Shown here piece by piece: positions 54,428 through 64,000 of a stretch of DNA of 64,000 bases. The stretch covers positions 4,340,001 to 4,404,000 of the forward strand of contig CP075493.1 of NCBI GenBank assembly GCA_021613535.1, in the 5' to 3' direction. Numbering within the stretch: the stretch's first letter is position 1; each line of letters opens with the position of its first letter. Under the pieces are notes generated by a model that saw only the letters and a list, made by a program, of their open reading frames with translations, searched no databases and was not told where the DNA came from. The DNA comes from Adineta vaga. Its lineage: Eukaryota > Rotifera. A program made the position numbers and the translations under genes.

Positions 54428-55130
54428 AATGAATAATTCTTAAATAAAACTGACATCAATCTCACGAATTCAATTATGATTTATTTCAAAACTAGAATAT
54501 CTAAAAAGCAAACATTGTCTTTCTCTAGAAACTGAATACTTGTACTACTTCTGGAACGTTATTGAAGTATCTGAGTATCGAGAAAATATACTTCCATGTA
54601 TTCTCTTCAGTTTGCCTTTGATGTTGACATGAAAGAAGGTTACAATTTAGTTGAACTTCAGAAGATTGATCCTAATTTTGTTCGTATTGAAAATCGTATG
54701 GTTTATTCAGCTTATTTGATTACTTTTACTTCATAATTTTTACAAGCTTTACATGGAAATCGAATCTTTTTTCTATAAATCAACCTTTGATTATCATAAT
54801 TCAATTGTGTGAGAGTATGGATATGATTTTTTTCTGTCCTCCTACATCTTTATTAAATGAAAAGTGATTGTTTCACATATATTTATGTATTATTCTTTCA
54901 AATGAAAAGAGCAAAACATTGTCAAAAATCTTTCATTCAAAACAATATTCTCTTCTCTGCATCCAACTCATTCTTATCCGATTCTTTTTCTATTTTTCAT
55001 TCTGATTGCTGCTAAGTAACTATGTAGAATCAATTGCGTAGTTAAAAACTAACACAAAAATAGAGTATAGAATGAAATAAACTTCTATCAGTTTACCTAT
55101 CTAGAATAAGTTAATATTTCGAAAGTTATT
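54428..55130. other. Intergenic region
   Basis: 703 bases. A short open stretch near 54,625-54,735 (+) reads VDMKEGYNLVELQKIDPNFV but has no start context or splice partners; probably a remnant or chance. Otherwise nothing. Confidence 0.4.
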
Positions 55131-57642
55131 ATGACAACGTCTCTCGTTTCATCAAATACGAATAGTTTTGTCAAAAGTACGAATAAACAACTGGAAAATT
55201 ATTCACTTGTTTGGCTCGATGAAAGTGTCAATGAAAATCCTGAGATAGAAGATAAACTACGTTCCGTTATTGATCAACTGGAAAAATTTCAAGCTATGAA
55301 AGAATGTCAAGAATATATTGAACAAAAATCTCGAACGGATCGAATCGTACTGATTGTTAGTGGTCAATTTGGAAAACAATTCGTACCTATTATTCATAAA
55401 TTTCGACAAATTATTTCTATTTATATCTATTGTATTGATCAAACAAGTCACGAACAATGGTCAACTCAATATACAAAAGTAAGATTTCATTTTGATTTTT
55501 GTCATTTTCTTTTTCTTTTTTCTTATTCTATAAAGATCAAAGGCGTTATAACAAAACTCTGTGATCTTCTATCTCAAATTAAAGCTGATCATAAAATAGA
55601 GAGGAAAGTTGAAGAATCATTACCGATTTGTATTTTCAACTTTAATAATAGCGAAGATTCCGTGATCGCAGCTGGAAATCATCAGTTTGTTTTTAAACAA
55701 ACGTTTATTGATCTTCTCTTACGATTAAAATATACTGAAACGGATAAAAATGAACTTATCAATCGTTTAAAAAAACAATTTAAAGATAATCCAATTGAAT
55801 TAAATAATATTTCGAAATTTGAACAAGATTATACATCAGATACGGCATTAGAATGGTATACAAAGAAAACATTTTTTTATAAAACTTTAAATGCAGCATT
55901 ACGTGATGAAAATCTTCATATGATATTTTTATATCGTTCATATATTTATGATATTCATTGTCAATTAGAAGAGAATGAAAATAAACATATTCTCAAAGTT
56001 TATCGAGGTCAAATGATAACGACAGATGCATTGGCTATTCTGAAGAAATCTATTGGTCAATTCATTTGTATCAATTCATTCTTTTCAACAAGTTACCTAT
56101 ATAAACAAGCATGTGTCTTTCTTCGTTTATCAAATATTTTAGAAAGAGTTATCTTTGAAATTGAAATCGATCCAAAGAAAGAACACATCAAACCATTTGC
56201 TGATATTAGTAAACATAGTGTTTATACGAAAGAAGCAGAAGTTCTTTTTATGATTGGTTCCGTTTTTCAAATAAAAAGTATTAATCGTAGTCAAGATGAT
56301 AATATCTCGACGATTAAATTGATTTTATCAAATGCAAGTGAATATGATTCGAAACAAATTCATAAACAACGAAATTCAAGTCGAGAAATAGATCTTCGAA
56401 CTTTAGCTCAATTCTTATTCATTGAAGGAAAAGTTGATTTAGCGAAGAAATATTTTATTCGTTCAATTAATGAAACATCAATAGATGATCCTATATGTGC
56501 TGATTTATACGATGATCTTAGTCGACTAGCATCGAAAACATGTGATTATGAGACGAGTTTTCAATATTTACATAGATCAATTCAATGCAGACAACAATTT
56601 AATAACTCCACTATTGGAAAGACAAGTAAATTGACTAGTAAGTGCTAGAAAAGCAACAATTCTTTGCAGAATAGATTATCTATTCATTTTAAATTGACCG
56701 AAAATATGTTTTTTTTCTCCCCTCCGTTGTACAGAACAATTGAAATGGAAACCAATGGGAATTATGATTCCTGGAAAAAATGAAAATGGAATTGCACTTT
56801 CTCACCCGTTTGGAATTTGTATTACTATGCGAAAAACTGTTTATATTGCTGATTGGGGTAATGATCGTATTGTTCGATGGAAATGTAATTCTACACTTGG
56901 TGAAATTGTTGTCAGTGGAAATGGTTGTGGAAATCATCTTGATCAACTGTCTAATGTAACAGATTTAGTTGTTGATGAACAAAAGAATTCGTATATTATT
57001 TGTGATCGAGGAAATAGACGAGTCATACGATGGTTTGATCAACAAGAAACAAATCAACAAGTTCTTCTAAATAATATTGCTTGTTATGGTATAACGATGG
57101 ATAAGAAAGGTTTCATCTATGTTTCGGATACCGAAAAGAATGAAGTAAGACGATGGAAAGAAGGTGAAGAACAAAGAATAATTGTTGCAGGTGGAAATGG
57201 TCGAGGAGATGATCTAAATCAATTTCATTTTCCTGCTTTTATATTTGTTGATGATGATTACAATATTTATGTATCGGATCGAGAAAATCATCGTATAATG
57301 AAATGGAAAAGAGATGCAAATGAAGGAATTCTTGTTGCTGGTGGAAATGGTTACGGAAATCATCTGCAACAATTATGTTTTCCTGAAGGAGTTGTTGTTG
57401 ATTATTTAGGTCATATCTATATTGCAGATTATGGAAATAATCGTGTAGTACGTTGGTGTGAAGGAGATAAATGTGGTTCGATTGTTATTGGTAATAGTGG
57501 ATTAGAAAGAGAATCATATCTCTTGAAGCATCCTTGTGGTTTATCACTTGATATCGATAATAATTTATATGTTGTTAATCAAGTTAATAATCGTATTCAA
57601 AAATATGAAATCGATCGCGATGAATTAAATTACATTTCTTAA
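55131..57642 (+). CDS. ADP-ribosyltransferase fused to NHL-repeat propeller
   Basis: Three exons, 55131-55478, 55536-56637 and 56735-57642, total 2358 bases and 785 residues. Residues 20-145 form an alpha/beta N-terminal domain (YSLVWLDESVN, RIVLIVSGQFGKQFVPII). The transferase spans about 150-375: VYRGQM (Arg273), NSFFSTS (296-302) and EAEVLF (Glu349/Glu351), so the R-S-E triad is complete. A short helical TPR-like part follows (AQFLFIEGKVDLAKKYF). Exon 3 encodes about five NHL blades (GICITMRKTVYIADWGNDRI, FVDDDYNIYVSDRENHRIMK, VVVDYLGHIYIADYGNNRVV). The exons join in frame through a GTAAGT donor at 56638. The first intron is 57 bases and stop-free, so retention would add 19 residues. It probably modifies a target bound by the propeller; no signal peptide. 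Confidence 0.8.
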
Positions 57643-58435
57643 ATTTTGCATGTCGCTTACTCTCTACACGTTCGAAACTAGATCAATAGTAGAAATACAA
57701 CTTATTTTGAAACTACATAAATCAATGTATAAAACTCTTGTATTTTTTTGATTTACATTCTTTTGACGATTGCACTTATCTCTATTATAAACTTATCTGA
57801 CTTATTCAATAAAAATCATGAAAGTATTTTGTCTACACTGTTATTTGCGCATCAAATGTTCAGACATAAACGCAATTATAAATCTAGTCAAGCATATTTA
57901 TACATTTAATGAATGTAATGTTAAAGATTGAAATCATTACTAAAAAGCAAACTTTTACACGTTAACATTAGTGAATTCAACTGAAATATCGAGAAAAAGA
58001 TATATTCTACTTTTTTTTCTAAGTTTGAAATCATTGTACTCAAAATAAGACTTAGTAAAATTTCTTTTGCATATCGATCCAATACTTCCCAAATATGATC
58101 ATAGAAAATTGTTTTTGCAACATAATGACATGAACTATACTTAATTTGTCCATGAAAAAAGTAACAACGAATCTATATTTTTGATGAACAGTTAAATGTC
58201 ATGACCTAAAAATAAATCACAGATCAGACAACATTTTTTCCTTCTGTTTATGGAATATCCCCTTTTCAAACAATTTTGTAGATTCTAATTGATGAGACCT
58301 GAAAAATCCTTTCAATTTTTATTATACGCCGTTATTAGAGCAGAAAGAAAGAATGTGATATACATTTTTTCCTATTTTCTCACTATATATACTTCAGTTT
58401 ATAACGTATTTTTCTTCAAAACAAAATTTTCTAAG
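57643..58435. other. Intergenic region
   Basis: About 790 bases, AT-rich. An open frame extends upstream of the receptor start from 58,289 but shows no receptor-like features. No gene seen. Confidence 0.5.
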
Positions 58436-59380
58436 ATGGTATCTAACACAATCTCCTTCTGGATCTATATTTCTTTCTATATTCCTTCTGTCCTTTGTAC
58501 AATCTTTATTATTGCTTATGTTTTACTCGATCGAAATCTTCGTCGTACTCTCAATAATCATATCATTGTTCTTATTCTTTCAATTGGTTTGATTTATCTA
58601 CTAACAGTTTATCCTTGGATGTTTTATTTTTATCGATATAACGGTGTTTGGCGAAGATCAAAACTCTTTTGTGTGGTTTGGGTTTATATTGATTGGAGTT
58701 TGTATGTTACTCAAACGATGCTCTTTGCTTGGGCAACAGTTGAAAGACATATTTTGATCTTCCATGACAAATGGATATCAACACGAAAGAAACGCTTTTT
58801 TGTTCATTATGTTCCTCCTGTTTTTATTCTCCTTTATGGTCTTATCTTCTATATTGTATTTTATTTTTTTCCACCTTGTCAAAACTATTTCTACAATGGT
58901 GATATATGGTGTTTGGATGCTTGTATGAATTATAACAACATATATACCATGTGGGAAGTAATAGCTCATGAGATTGTACCAGCTTTCATAATTATAATTT
59001 GTAGTGTTGCTTTATTGGCTCGTGTCCTATGGCAAAAACGTCGATTGAATCAAATTATTGACTGGCGAAAACATCGAAAGATGGTAATACAAATCTTATC
59101 AATTTCAATTTTATATTTTCTCTGTTCATTTCCATATGCAATCAGTATGATTCTGCTTGCATATCGAGTTCGCGGGAAATGGGTTCGCGATCTTGTTAAC
59201 TATGCAGTATTTATTTCTTACTTTTCGTCTCTTTGGTTGCCATTTGTTTGCTTATTGACAATACCTGAACTTCGATCTAAATTAATGAAGTATTTACGAA
59301 TGGCACGTAGATGTGACCGTGTTGCTGCTCTGTCAATAACAGTAAAACCGAAGAAACAAGGTCAAACACAGACTCATTAA
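58436..59380 (+). CDS. 7TM receptor, family copy D, distant from the tandem cluster
   Basis: Intronless. The start MVSNTISFWIYISFYIPS is chosen because it aligns with copies B and C; the frame is open further upstream from 58289. 314 residues, seven hydrophobic helices. Shared marks: YVTQTMLFAWATVERHILIF, FPPCQN, DWRKHRKMVIQ and LPFVCLLTIPELRSKL. It is clearly the same family as the three genes at 26.5-29.8 kb but on the opposite strand nearly 30 kb away. It converges on the EF-hand gene with 73 bases between stops. Confidence 0.8.
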   Translation: MVSNTISFWIYISFYIPSVLCTIFIIAYVLLDRNLRRTLNNHIIVLILSIGLIYLLTVYPWMFYFYRYNGVWRRSKLFCVVWVYIDWSLYVTQTMLFAWATVERHILIFHDKWISTRKKRFFVHYVPPVFILLYGLIFYIVFYFFPPCQNYFYNGDIWCLDACMNYNNIYTMWEVIAHEIVPAFIIIICSVALLARVLWQKRRLNQIIDWRKHRKMVIQILSISILYFLCSFPYAISMILLAYRVRGKWVRDLVNYAVFISYFSSLWLPFVCLLTIPELRSKLMKYLRMARRCDRVAALSITVKPKKQGQTQTH

Positions 59381-59453
59381 AAAAAAATGTCTACTTTATT
59401 TCTTGAATAAATTTCAAAAAAATCTTAGAAAATCTTGTCATAAAATGTCTAAT

Positions 59454-59945
59454 CTATAAATGATTACAAATTATATCACGACCAATACCCTTTAAAATCA
59501 ATGAACGAAATTCATCATAATTTAAATTTCCATCTGCATTGATATCGACTTTTCGAATGTAATTTTGCAGAGCAATGCTAGTCACATATTGATTAATTAT
59601 AGTTAAAAAGCCACTTAATTCATCAATATGAATAGAACCTGAATTATCTTCATCTAAAATAGCAAATGCTTGTTCCAATTCAAATTGATCATAGAATCCC
59701 ATAATAAATGGCCGTAAAACAAGAATAAAATCATCGAATGATAATGCATTCGTTGTATGTGTAATTAAACGATTGTATTGATCACGTTGTATATTTGCAT
59801 TATACGTTCTCATACGTCGTTCTTTTTTACTTGTTAAACCAAGTGAAACGTTTTCAACAGTTACTTCTTCAAATTCATAATCGATTTCATTGATTTGACC
59901 AAAATGACGAGTTACAGTTTCGGTAACAGTAAATTCTAGATTCAT
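59454..59945 (-). CDS. EF-hand calcium-binding protein
   Basis: Intronless, 163 residues. Two canonical EF-hand loops are visible: DEDNSGSIHIDE (about 98-109) and DINADGNLNYDE (about 133-144), each with Asp at positions 1 and 3, Gly at 6 and Glu at 12. The N-terminal 60 residues (MNLEFTVTETVTRHFGQIN ...) have no clear loop and may hold degenerate hands or a targeting region. It is probably a calmodulin-like calcium sensor of the cytosol; no myristoylation site. The short final segment (GIGRDIICNHL) is not family-typical. Confidence 0.8.
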   Translation of the reverse strand: MNLEFTVTETVTRHFGQINEIDYEFEEVTVENVSLGLTSKKERRMRTYNANIQRDQYNRLITHTTNALSFDDFILVLRPFIMGFYDQFELEQAFAILDEDNSGSIHIDELSGFLTIINQYVTSIALQNYIRKVDINADGNLNYDEFRSLILKGIGRDIICNHL

Positions 59946-60648
59946 TATTGGATTCTATTCAATATGATCTATATGAAAAACATAAAAGACAAACCACTTT
60001 GTTTTTTATTACTCATAATATTGATGTAGTAAAATTTCAGATATTTATCGTTGTTTTATGAAAAATAACATTTGGTTTAGTTTTGTCTGTATTACATTTA
60101 CAATAGACTTACGTTAAGATCTAGGATGTTTTCTTTTCTTCTAGTAAAATTGAAATGAAAAACAGATTTCGTTTACTAACGACAAGTTGCATTAGATAAG
60201 GCAAGTGGTTTTTCTTTCTTTCTTATCATTACTCTCAAGACATTAACGACAAAGAAAATTTTGGTTTTGTTGTCAAATAACGAGATTACTATTATTAAAA
60301 TCTGCATCGTTCTGAATATGCGAACTTTCAAAAATAAAAAGACATGACTTTACAAATGATAGTTTTTGTCCTATACTTAATGCTGAGTTTTTTTTAAATT
60401 AATTTCTCTTGTGCCCGAAGTTCTCAGCCAATATTAAAAAACAAAAGTACGGCATTTGTTTGTAAAGTATGACAAATCTTTTGTAATCTTATTTTAGTAG
60501 AATCAAGGCATTCATTTGAGATCTTCATAGATGTTAGAAATTAACTGAAAAGAAAATGAGTTATTATCGGATAATCATTTGGAAAAAAACAACCATCTTG
60601 TTTATATATCTTTCATTTGATAATATTCATCACAGCTAAAGAAATCTA
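59946..60648. other. Divergent intergenic region
   Basis: 703 bases between the EF-hand gene and a receptor gene. AT-rich, nothing recognised. Confidence 0.5.
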
Positions 60649-61655
60649 ATGACACTTACATCTATTGGTCAAGAAATAACTATTTATGGAGGATGGTTTC
60701 TTATTATAACAGGAGTTATTGGTGGACTATTGAATGTTATTGTTTTTCTTAGTTTGAAAACATTTCGAGAAAGTACATCAGCATTCTATTTAATAATCAT
60801 TTCATTTATCAATATTGGTCAATTATTATTCGGTTTATTCTCACGTGTAATGATTTATGGTTTTGCAATCGATTGGAATTCGGAATCCTTATTTTTTTGT
60901 AAATTTCGTTTAACAATATTTACTCTCTGTGCATTAATCTCTTACACCTGTTTATGTTTGGCAATTATTGATCAATATTTAGCAACATCATTTCGTCCAC
61001 ATTGGCAACAATTAAGTAATATTAAAAGCGCTCATTATTTAATATTCATCTTTACATTCATTTGGATTATACATGTCATTCCATATCCTATATTTTTTGA
61101 ACATGTTATATCAAGTACAACAGGAAAGATAATGTGTATTATTACCAATCAAACTGTGACATTATATCGAAATTATTATGTTATTTTTCTTCTAATAAGT
61201 TATATTCCATGTACAATTACAATTATATTTGGAATCTTAGCTTATCATAACATACGACGCATAGCATATCGAACAGTACCATTTGTTCGTCGAGAATTAG
61301 ACAAACAATTAACAATCATGGTCTTTGCTCAAGTAATTGCTAATTTAGTTACAAATCTACCAAATGTTACGGCGATTGCTGTTACATATGCGACTGCAAA
61401 TGTAAAAGATACATTGTTTTTAGAACGTATACAATTTACTTCTACTGTTACAAACGTGATGTTCTACATATATTTTGCAGTAAGAATCGAATTATAAGTT
61501 CAATCGATGATTTGTATTTGTTTTAGAGCTCATTTTATATCTACATATGTGTATCGAAACGATTTCGTCGACAATTTATTTATGTTATCTATAGAGTATG
61601 TTTAAAAAGATCACCACAACAATTAGTACCAATTAATCAAATTGTTCCGACTTAA
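60649..61655 (+). CDS. Rhodopsin-like 7TM receptor (peptide-receptor type)
   Basis: Two exons, 60649-61479 and 61527-61655, total 960 bases and 319 residues. Helix 1 has GVIGGLLNVIVFLSL with the conserved Asn. FFCKFRLTIF provides the helix-3 Cys, CLAIIDQYLATS replaces the DRY motif, and MVFAQVIANLVTNLPNV forms helix 6. The intron falls in helix 7; exon 2 gives SSFYIYMCVSKRFRRQF and a tail ending VPINQIVPT. It is related in layout to the receptor at 47.1-48.1 kb, which has a matching SFYISYI...FRRN ending. Ligand unknown. Confidence 0.82.
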
Positions 61656-61894
61656 AACTGACCTTTAATGTATAAGTGTTGTATCACGATGTATATGAGT
61701 ATAGTTCGTCATTTTATTGTATTCGATATTTATAAAATTCAACGTAATCGTTAAATTGTTTGTTTATAAACAATTTGAAATTCTGTATTATACTTTTTCG
61801 ATGAAATTACAAATACAATAAAGATTAATTAATATCGATAGTATAAATGAAATGAAATAACAAATCAAATACACTCAAGGTTGACGTGTTGATT
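61656..61894. other. Short spacer
   Basis: 239 bases, AT-rich, including a likely polyadenylation signal (aataaa near 61,818). Nothing else seen. Confidence 0.4.
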
Positions 61895-62340
61895 TCATAC
61901 AATACTAATATGAATAATTGCTGGTTGTTGAGTCAATAGTATATTTGGTTTAGTATGATGAGCAAGAATTGAATTAAGAGATAAAAGAAAACCTTTAGTA
62001 GAAAATTGATATTTTGTACCATAATAACAATCTGAACATAGACATGTTGTTGTGCTGCAATTTCTGTATAAATATATATTCTGATGGTACGAATCTATCG
62101 CGAAGAATTGCTAAATAGTAAGATTGATTTGGTATTTGAAGAAAAAGGAATATGAAATATTTGAGAAATATAAATCGTTAGGATTTGTCGATTGAATGGA
62201 ATCTTTTTCAAAAGAGTTATTCGTTGATGTTCTGCTGTTTTGAATGTTTTACCATTTTCGATTAAATACGCATGTAAACAATCAAAAATAGAATTCATCA
62301 TTGGATCAAGATCGGATTTATATAATGAATGATGTTATGA
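61895..62340 (-). pseudogene. Degenerate exons of an unidentified gene
   Basis: The right-hand block reads DPMMNSIFDCLHAYLIENGK, then FKTAEHQRITLLKKI, and stays open to a stop at 62095. The left-hand block (62063 down to 61895) reads NCSTTTCLCSDCYYGTKYQF, then SLNSILAHHTKPNILLTQQP with a stop at 61895, and starts behind a good acceptor (tatacag). The C-x4-C-x-C-x2-C cluster looks like a zinc site. The stretch between the blocks switches frame and has no clear donor, so the gene is broken, or one exon boundary is unusual. Family not recognised. Confidence 0.35.
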
Positions 62341-62638
62341 AAGTACGATAGAATTCCGAGTTCCTTTTCTTCTATTATTTTAATCCTGTGGATAAAAAAC
62401 AAATAGATTTCCATTGACGAAAGATATCAAATGGCATGGGAAACAACAGGATTTACCGTTTTCCTGCTAAATTTGAAACAAGAATTGACATATACACATG
62501 ATTTAACTATAATCTAACATTATCATGATATTTTATATATGCTCTTTTCAACTTAAAAACACCATTCATCTACGTAAGAGAAGGAAAATATAAAAGATTA
62601 TCTTGACGTTATCACAAACATCGAAAAATAAAATGAAT
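62341..62638. other. Intergenic region
   Basis: About 300 bases, AT-rich, nothing recognised. Confidence 0.4.
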
Positions 62639-63702
62639 CTAGTTTTTACATAATGATCCATTGCATGACGGACGAAATACATGACAAAGATCTGTATTCG
62701 TTTTTGGTTTTATCGGTGGCATATTTGTTGGATTAAGTCCAAGTATAACATGCCAAAGATGTTCAAAACTTCCACCAAACCATTTCGTACCTCCTTGTCC
62801 TGCTCTTTCACGATCGAGTTCAGTTGTACAATATGGTTCTAAACTTGCACGATAGAGTGCTGTCCATTGTTCATATGTGTAATGTTGAATACGTTCTTTT
62901 CTTACATAAAATTGTGCACAACACATTGTTGAAATAATATTATTATCTTTAGGCGTCTTATTATCAGGATTCAATTGCAATTCACCATCAAAACCGAATA
63001 AAGTTAATAAACGTTTTGCACATTTATACATCAAACCAATATTATCAGTAGGATCACGAGACCATATTGACCATGGACGATTTTGAATCCAAAGATCATT
63101 AATATTTGCATAATAAACATCATCACGTACACATTGAGCTGTTTCAATTGGATGTGGTGTATGACGAAAAGGATTACCATGAACAAATAACATTCGATCA
63201 GGTAAATCATAATAATAATCATAGATAAATTTTAAATATACACCAGCTTCTTCGTGTACATTTTGACAATAGGGCCAATCATATGGAGCTGTTGAATTCG
63301 GATCAATTCGTTGATATAAATGAATATCATAAGATCGTGATAGATTTTTATTAAAATAATCGAGTCCATCACGTATCCAAAGTGGCCAACTTGAACGATT
63401 TGTCCAATTGATTTCTTTCCATATAGCTGGAATAACAACAAGTCGATTTTTCTTCCATTTACTTCGTGCTGTAAATGAACTAAAGAATGATGAATTAGTT
63501 AATGAACTCGAGATCGGTCGTAGAAATCCAGTTAATAACATGTTTGACGTTTTTCTGTTAACGGTAAATATTAATAACAAAGCACCGAAAATTAAACTAA
63601 ATAGGATCATACCATGTACTTTTCTAATACATAAATACAATTATTATGAGAAAAAAAAACATATCATCTCAAAAATAACATTTACTTGATCGATGGAGTC
63701 AT
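62639..63702 (-). CDS. DUF3431-family type II membrane protein
   Basis: Two exons, 63702-63686 (MTPSIK) and 63623-62639, total 1002 bases and 333 residues. A signal anchor lies at about 10-28 (MILFSLIFGALLLIFTV). The lumenal domain includes NRLVVIPAIWKEINWTNRSS, EEAGVYLKFIYDYYYDLPDR, MLFVHGNPFRHTPH, CCAQFYVRKERIQHYT and KWFGGSFEHLWHVIL, the DUF3431 pattern of glycosyltransferase-like proteins found mainly in fungi and algae. The final CNGSLCKN contains a glycosylation site. Likely Golgi or ER lumenal; catalytic role inferred only. The 17-base first exon relies on a GTAAAT donor and a gtattag acceptor and keeps the frame. Confidence 0.75.
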
Positions 63703-64000
63703 CTTGTATACTAAAAGTACTTCTATATCTAAAATATATAAGTATTCTTTCTTGGTTATTTCTATCACACAACTTCACACAAAACTATAATCAACGGTAG
63801 CTCGTAATAAAATTTAAAAATACGGAAACACATACTTTGTCCTAGAATACACTGATTTTCTATCGTATAAACTTCTTTTAATACAAACATTACGTACCGT
63901 ATATACGTTAAATATAACTATATATCAACACACGTTTCTTTTTCTATTATACTTTTGTTTTGCTTCTATTTCAATGATGATTTGAAGTTCAGGTTTAATA
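63703..64000. other. Right edge, no gene seen
   Basis: 298 bases, AT-rich; presumably upstream region of the DUF3431 gene. Nothing recognised. Confidence 0.4.

Noticed and set aside
58289-58435. N-terminal extension of receptor copy D
   Set aside because: The upstream 49 codons have no counterpart in the related receptors; the ATG at 58436 aligns with their starts.

Overview
The window looks like nuclear DNA of a small-genome metazoan, most probably a bdelloid rotifer (inference, no marker gene present). It is AT-rich and gene-dense. Most genes are split by GT-AG introns of about 45-65 bases. Clearly animal genes (LZTFL1, deoxynucleoside kinase, receptor tyrosine phosphatase, RBR ubiquitin ligase, many 7TM receptors) alternate with families better known from bacteria, fungi or protists (YeeE/YedE transporter half, YscW-type domain, PhoPQ-related protein, alginate lyase, pentapeptide repeats, DUF3431). 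ADP-ribosyltransferases fused to other domains, TIL proteins and NHL repeats also fit bdelloids.

Layout. 1-2.8 kb: head-to-head YeeE/YedE gene (cut by the left edge) and ETHE1-type persulfide dioxygenase, a likely sulfide/persulfide-handling pair. 4.5-8.9 kb: MACPF-like protein, seven-exon deoxynucleoside kinase, membrane RING/TRAF-type zinc-finger protein. 9-15 kb: a many-exon URB2-like ribosome-biogenesis gene whose one long intron holds seven identical tRNA-Gln(TTG) genes. 15-18.7 kb: two small unknown genes, LZTFL1, membrane pentapeptide-repeat protein. 19-20.3 kb: two secreted TIL proteins. 20.6-25 kb: tandem B-box genes, each with one lesion, then an ADP-ribosyltransferase-GTPase fusion. 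25.6-29.8 kb: secreted YscW-like protein and three tandem 7TM receptors, the middle one frameshifted. 30.6-34.9 kb: receptor protein tyrosine phosphatase.

35-41.5 kb is gene-poor. It is built around a 3.1-kb array of 90-bp minisatellite units, richer in GC than its surroundings, and the strand base bias reverses across it. 41.5-46.7 kb: RNF14-like RBR ligase, convergent with a PhoPQ-related/AprA-like protein, then a sulfotransferase. 47-53 kb: 7TM receptor, motor-only kinesin, F-box-like gene with a frameshift. 53.2-57.6 kb: secreted alginate lyase and an ADP-ribosyltransferase-NHL fusion. 58.4-63.7 kb: 7TM receptor, EF-hand protein, another 7TM receptor, degenerate exons, DUF3431 membrane protein.

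No operons are expected or seen; neighbours are mostly divergent or convergent with short spacers (7 bases in one case). The likeliest functional partnerships are the sulfur pair at the left edge and the two ADP-ribosyltransferase fusions. All splice sites were read by eye. Gene models whose exon sums are multiples of three are stated; the others are approximate.
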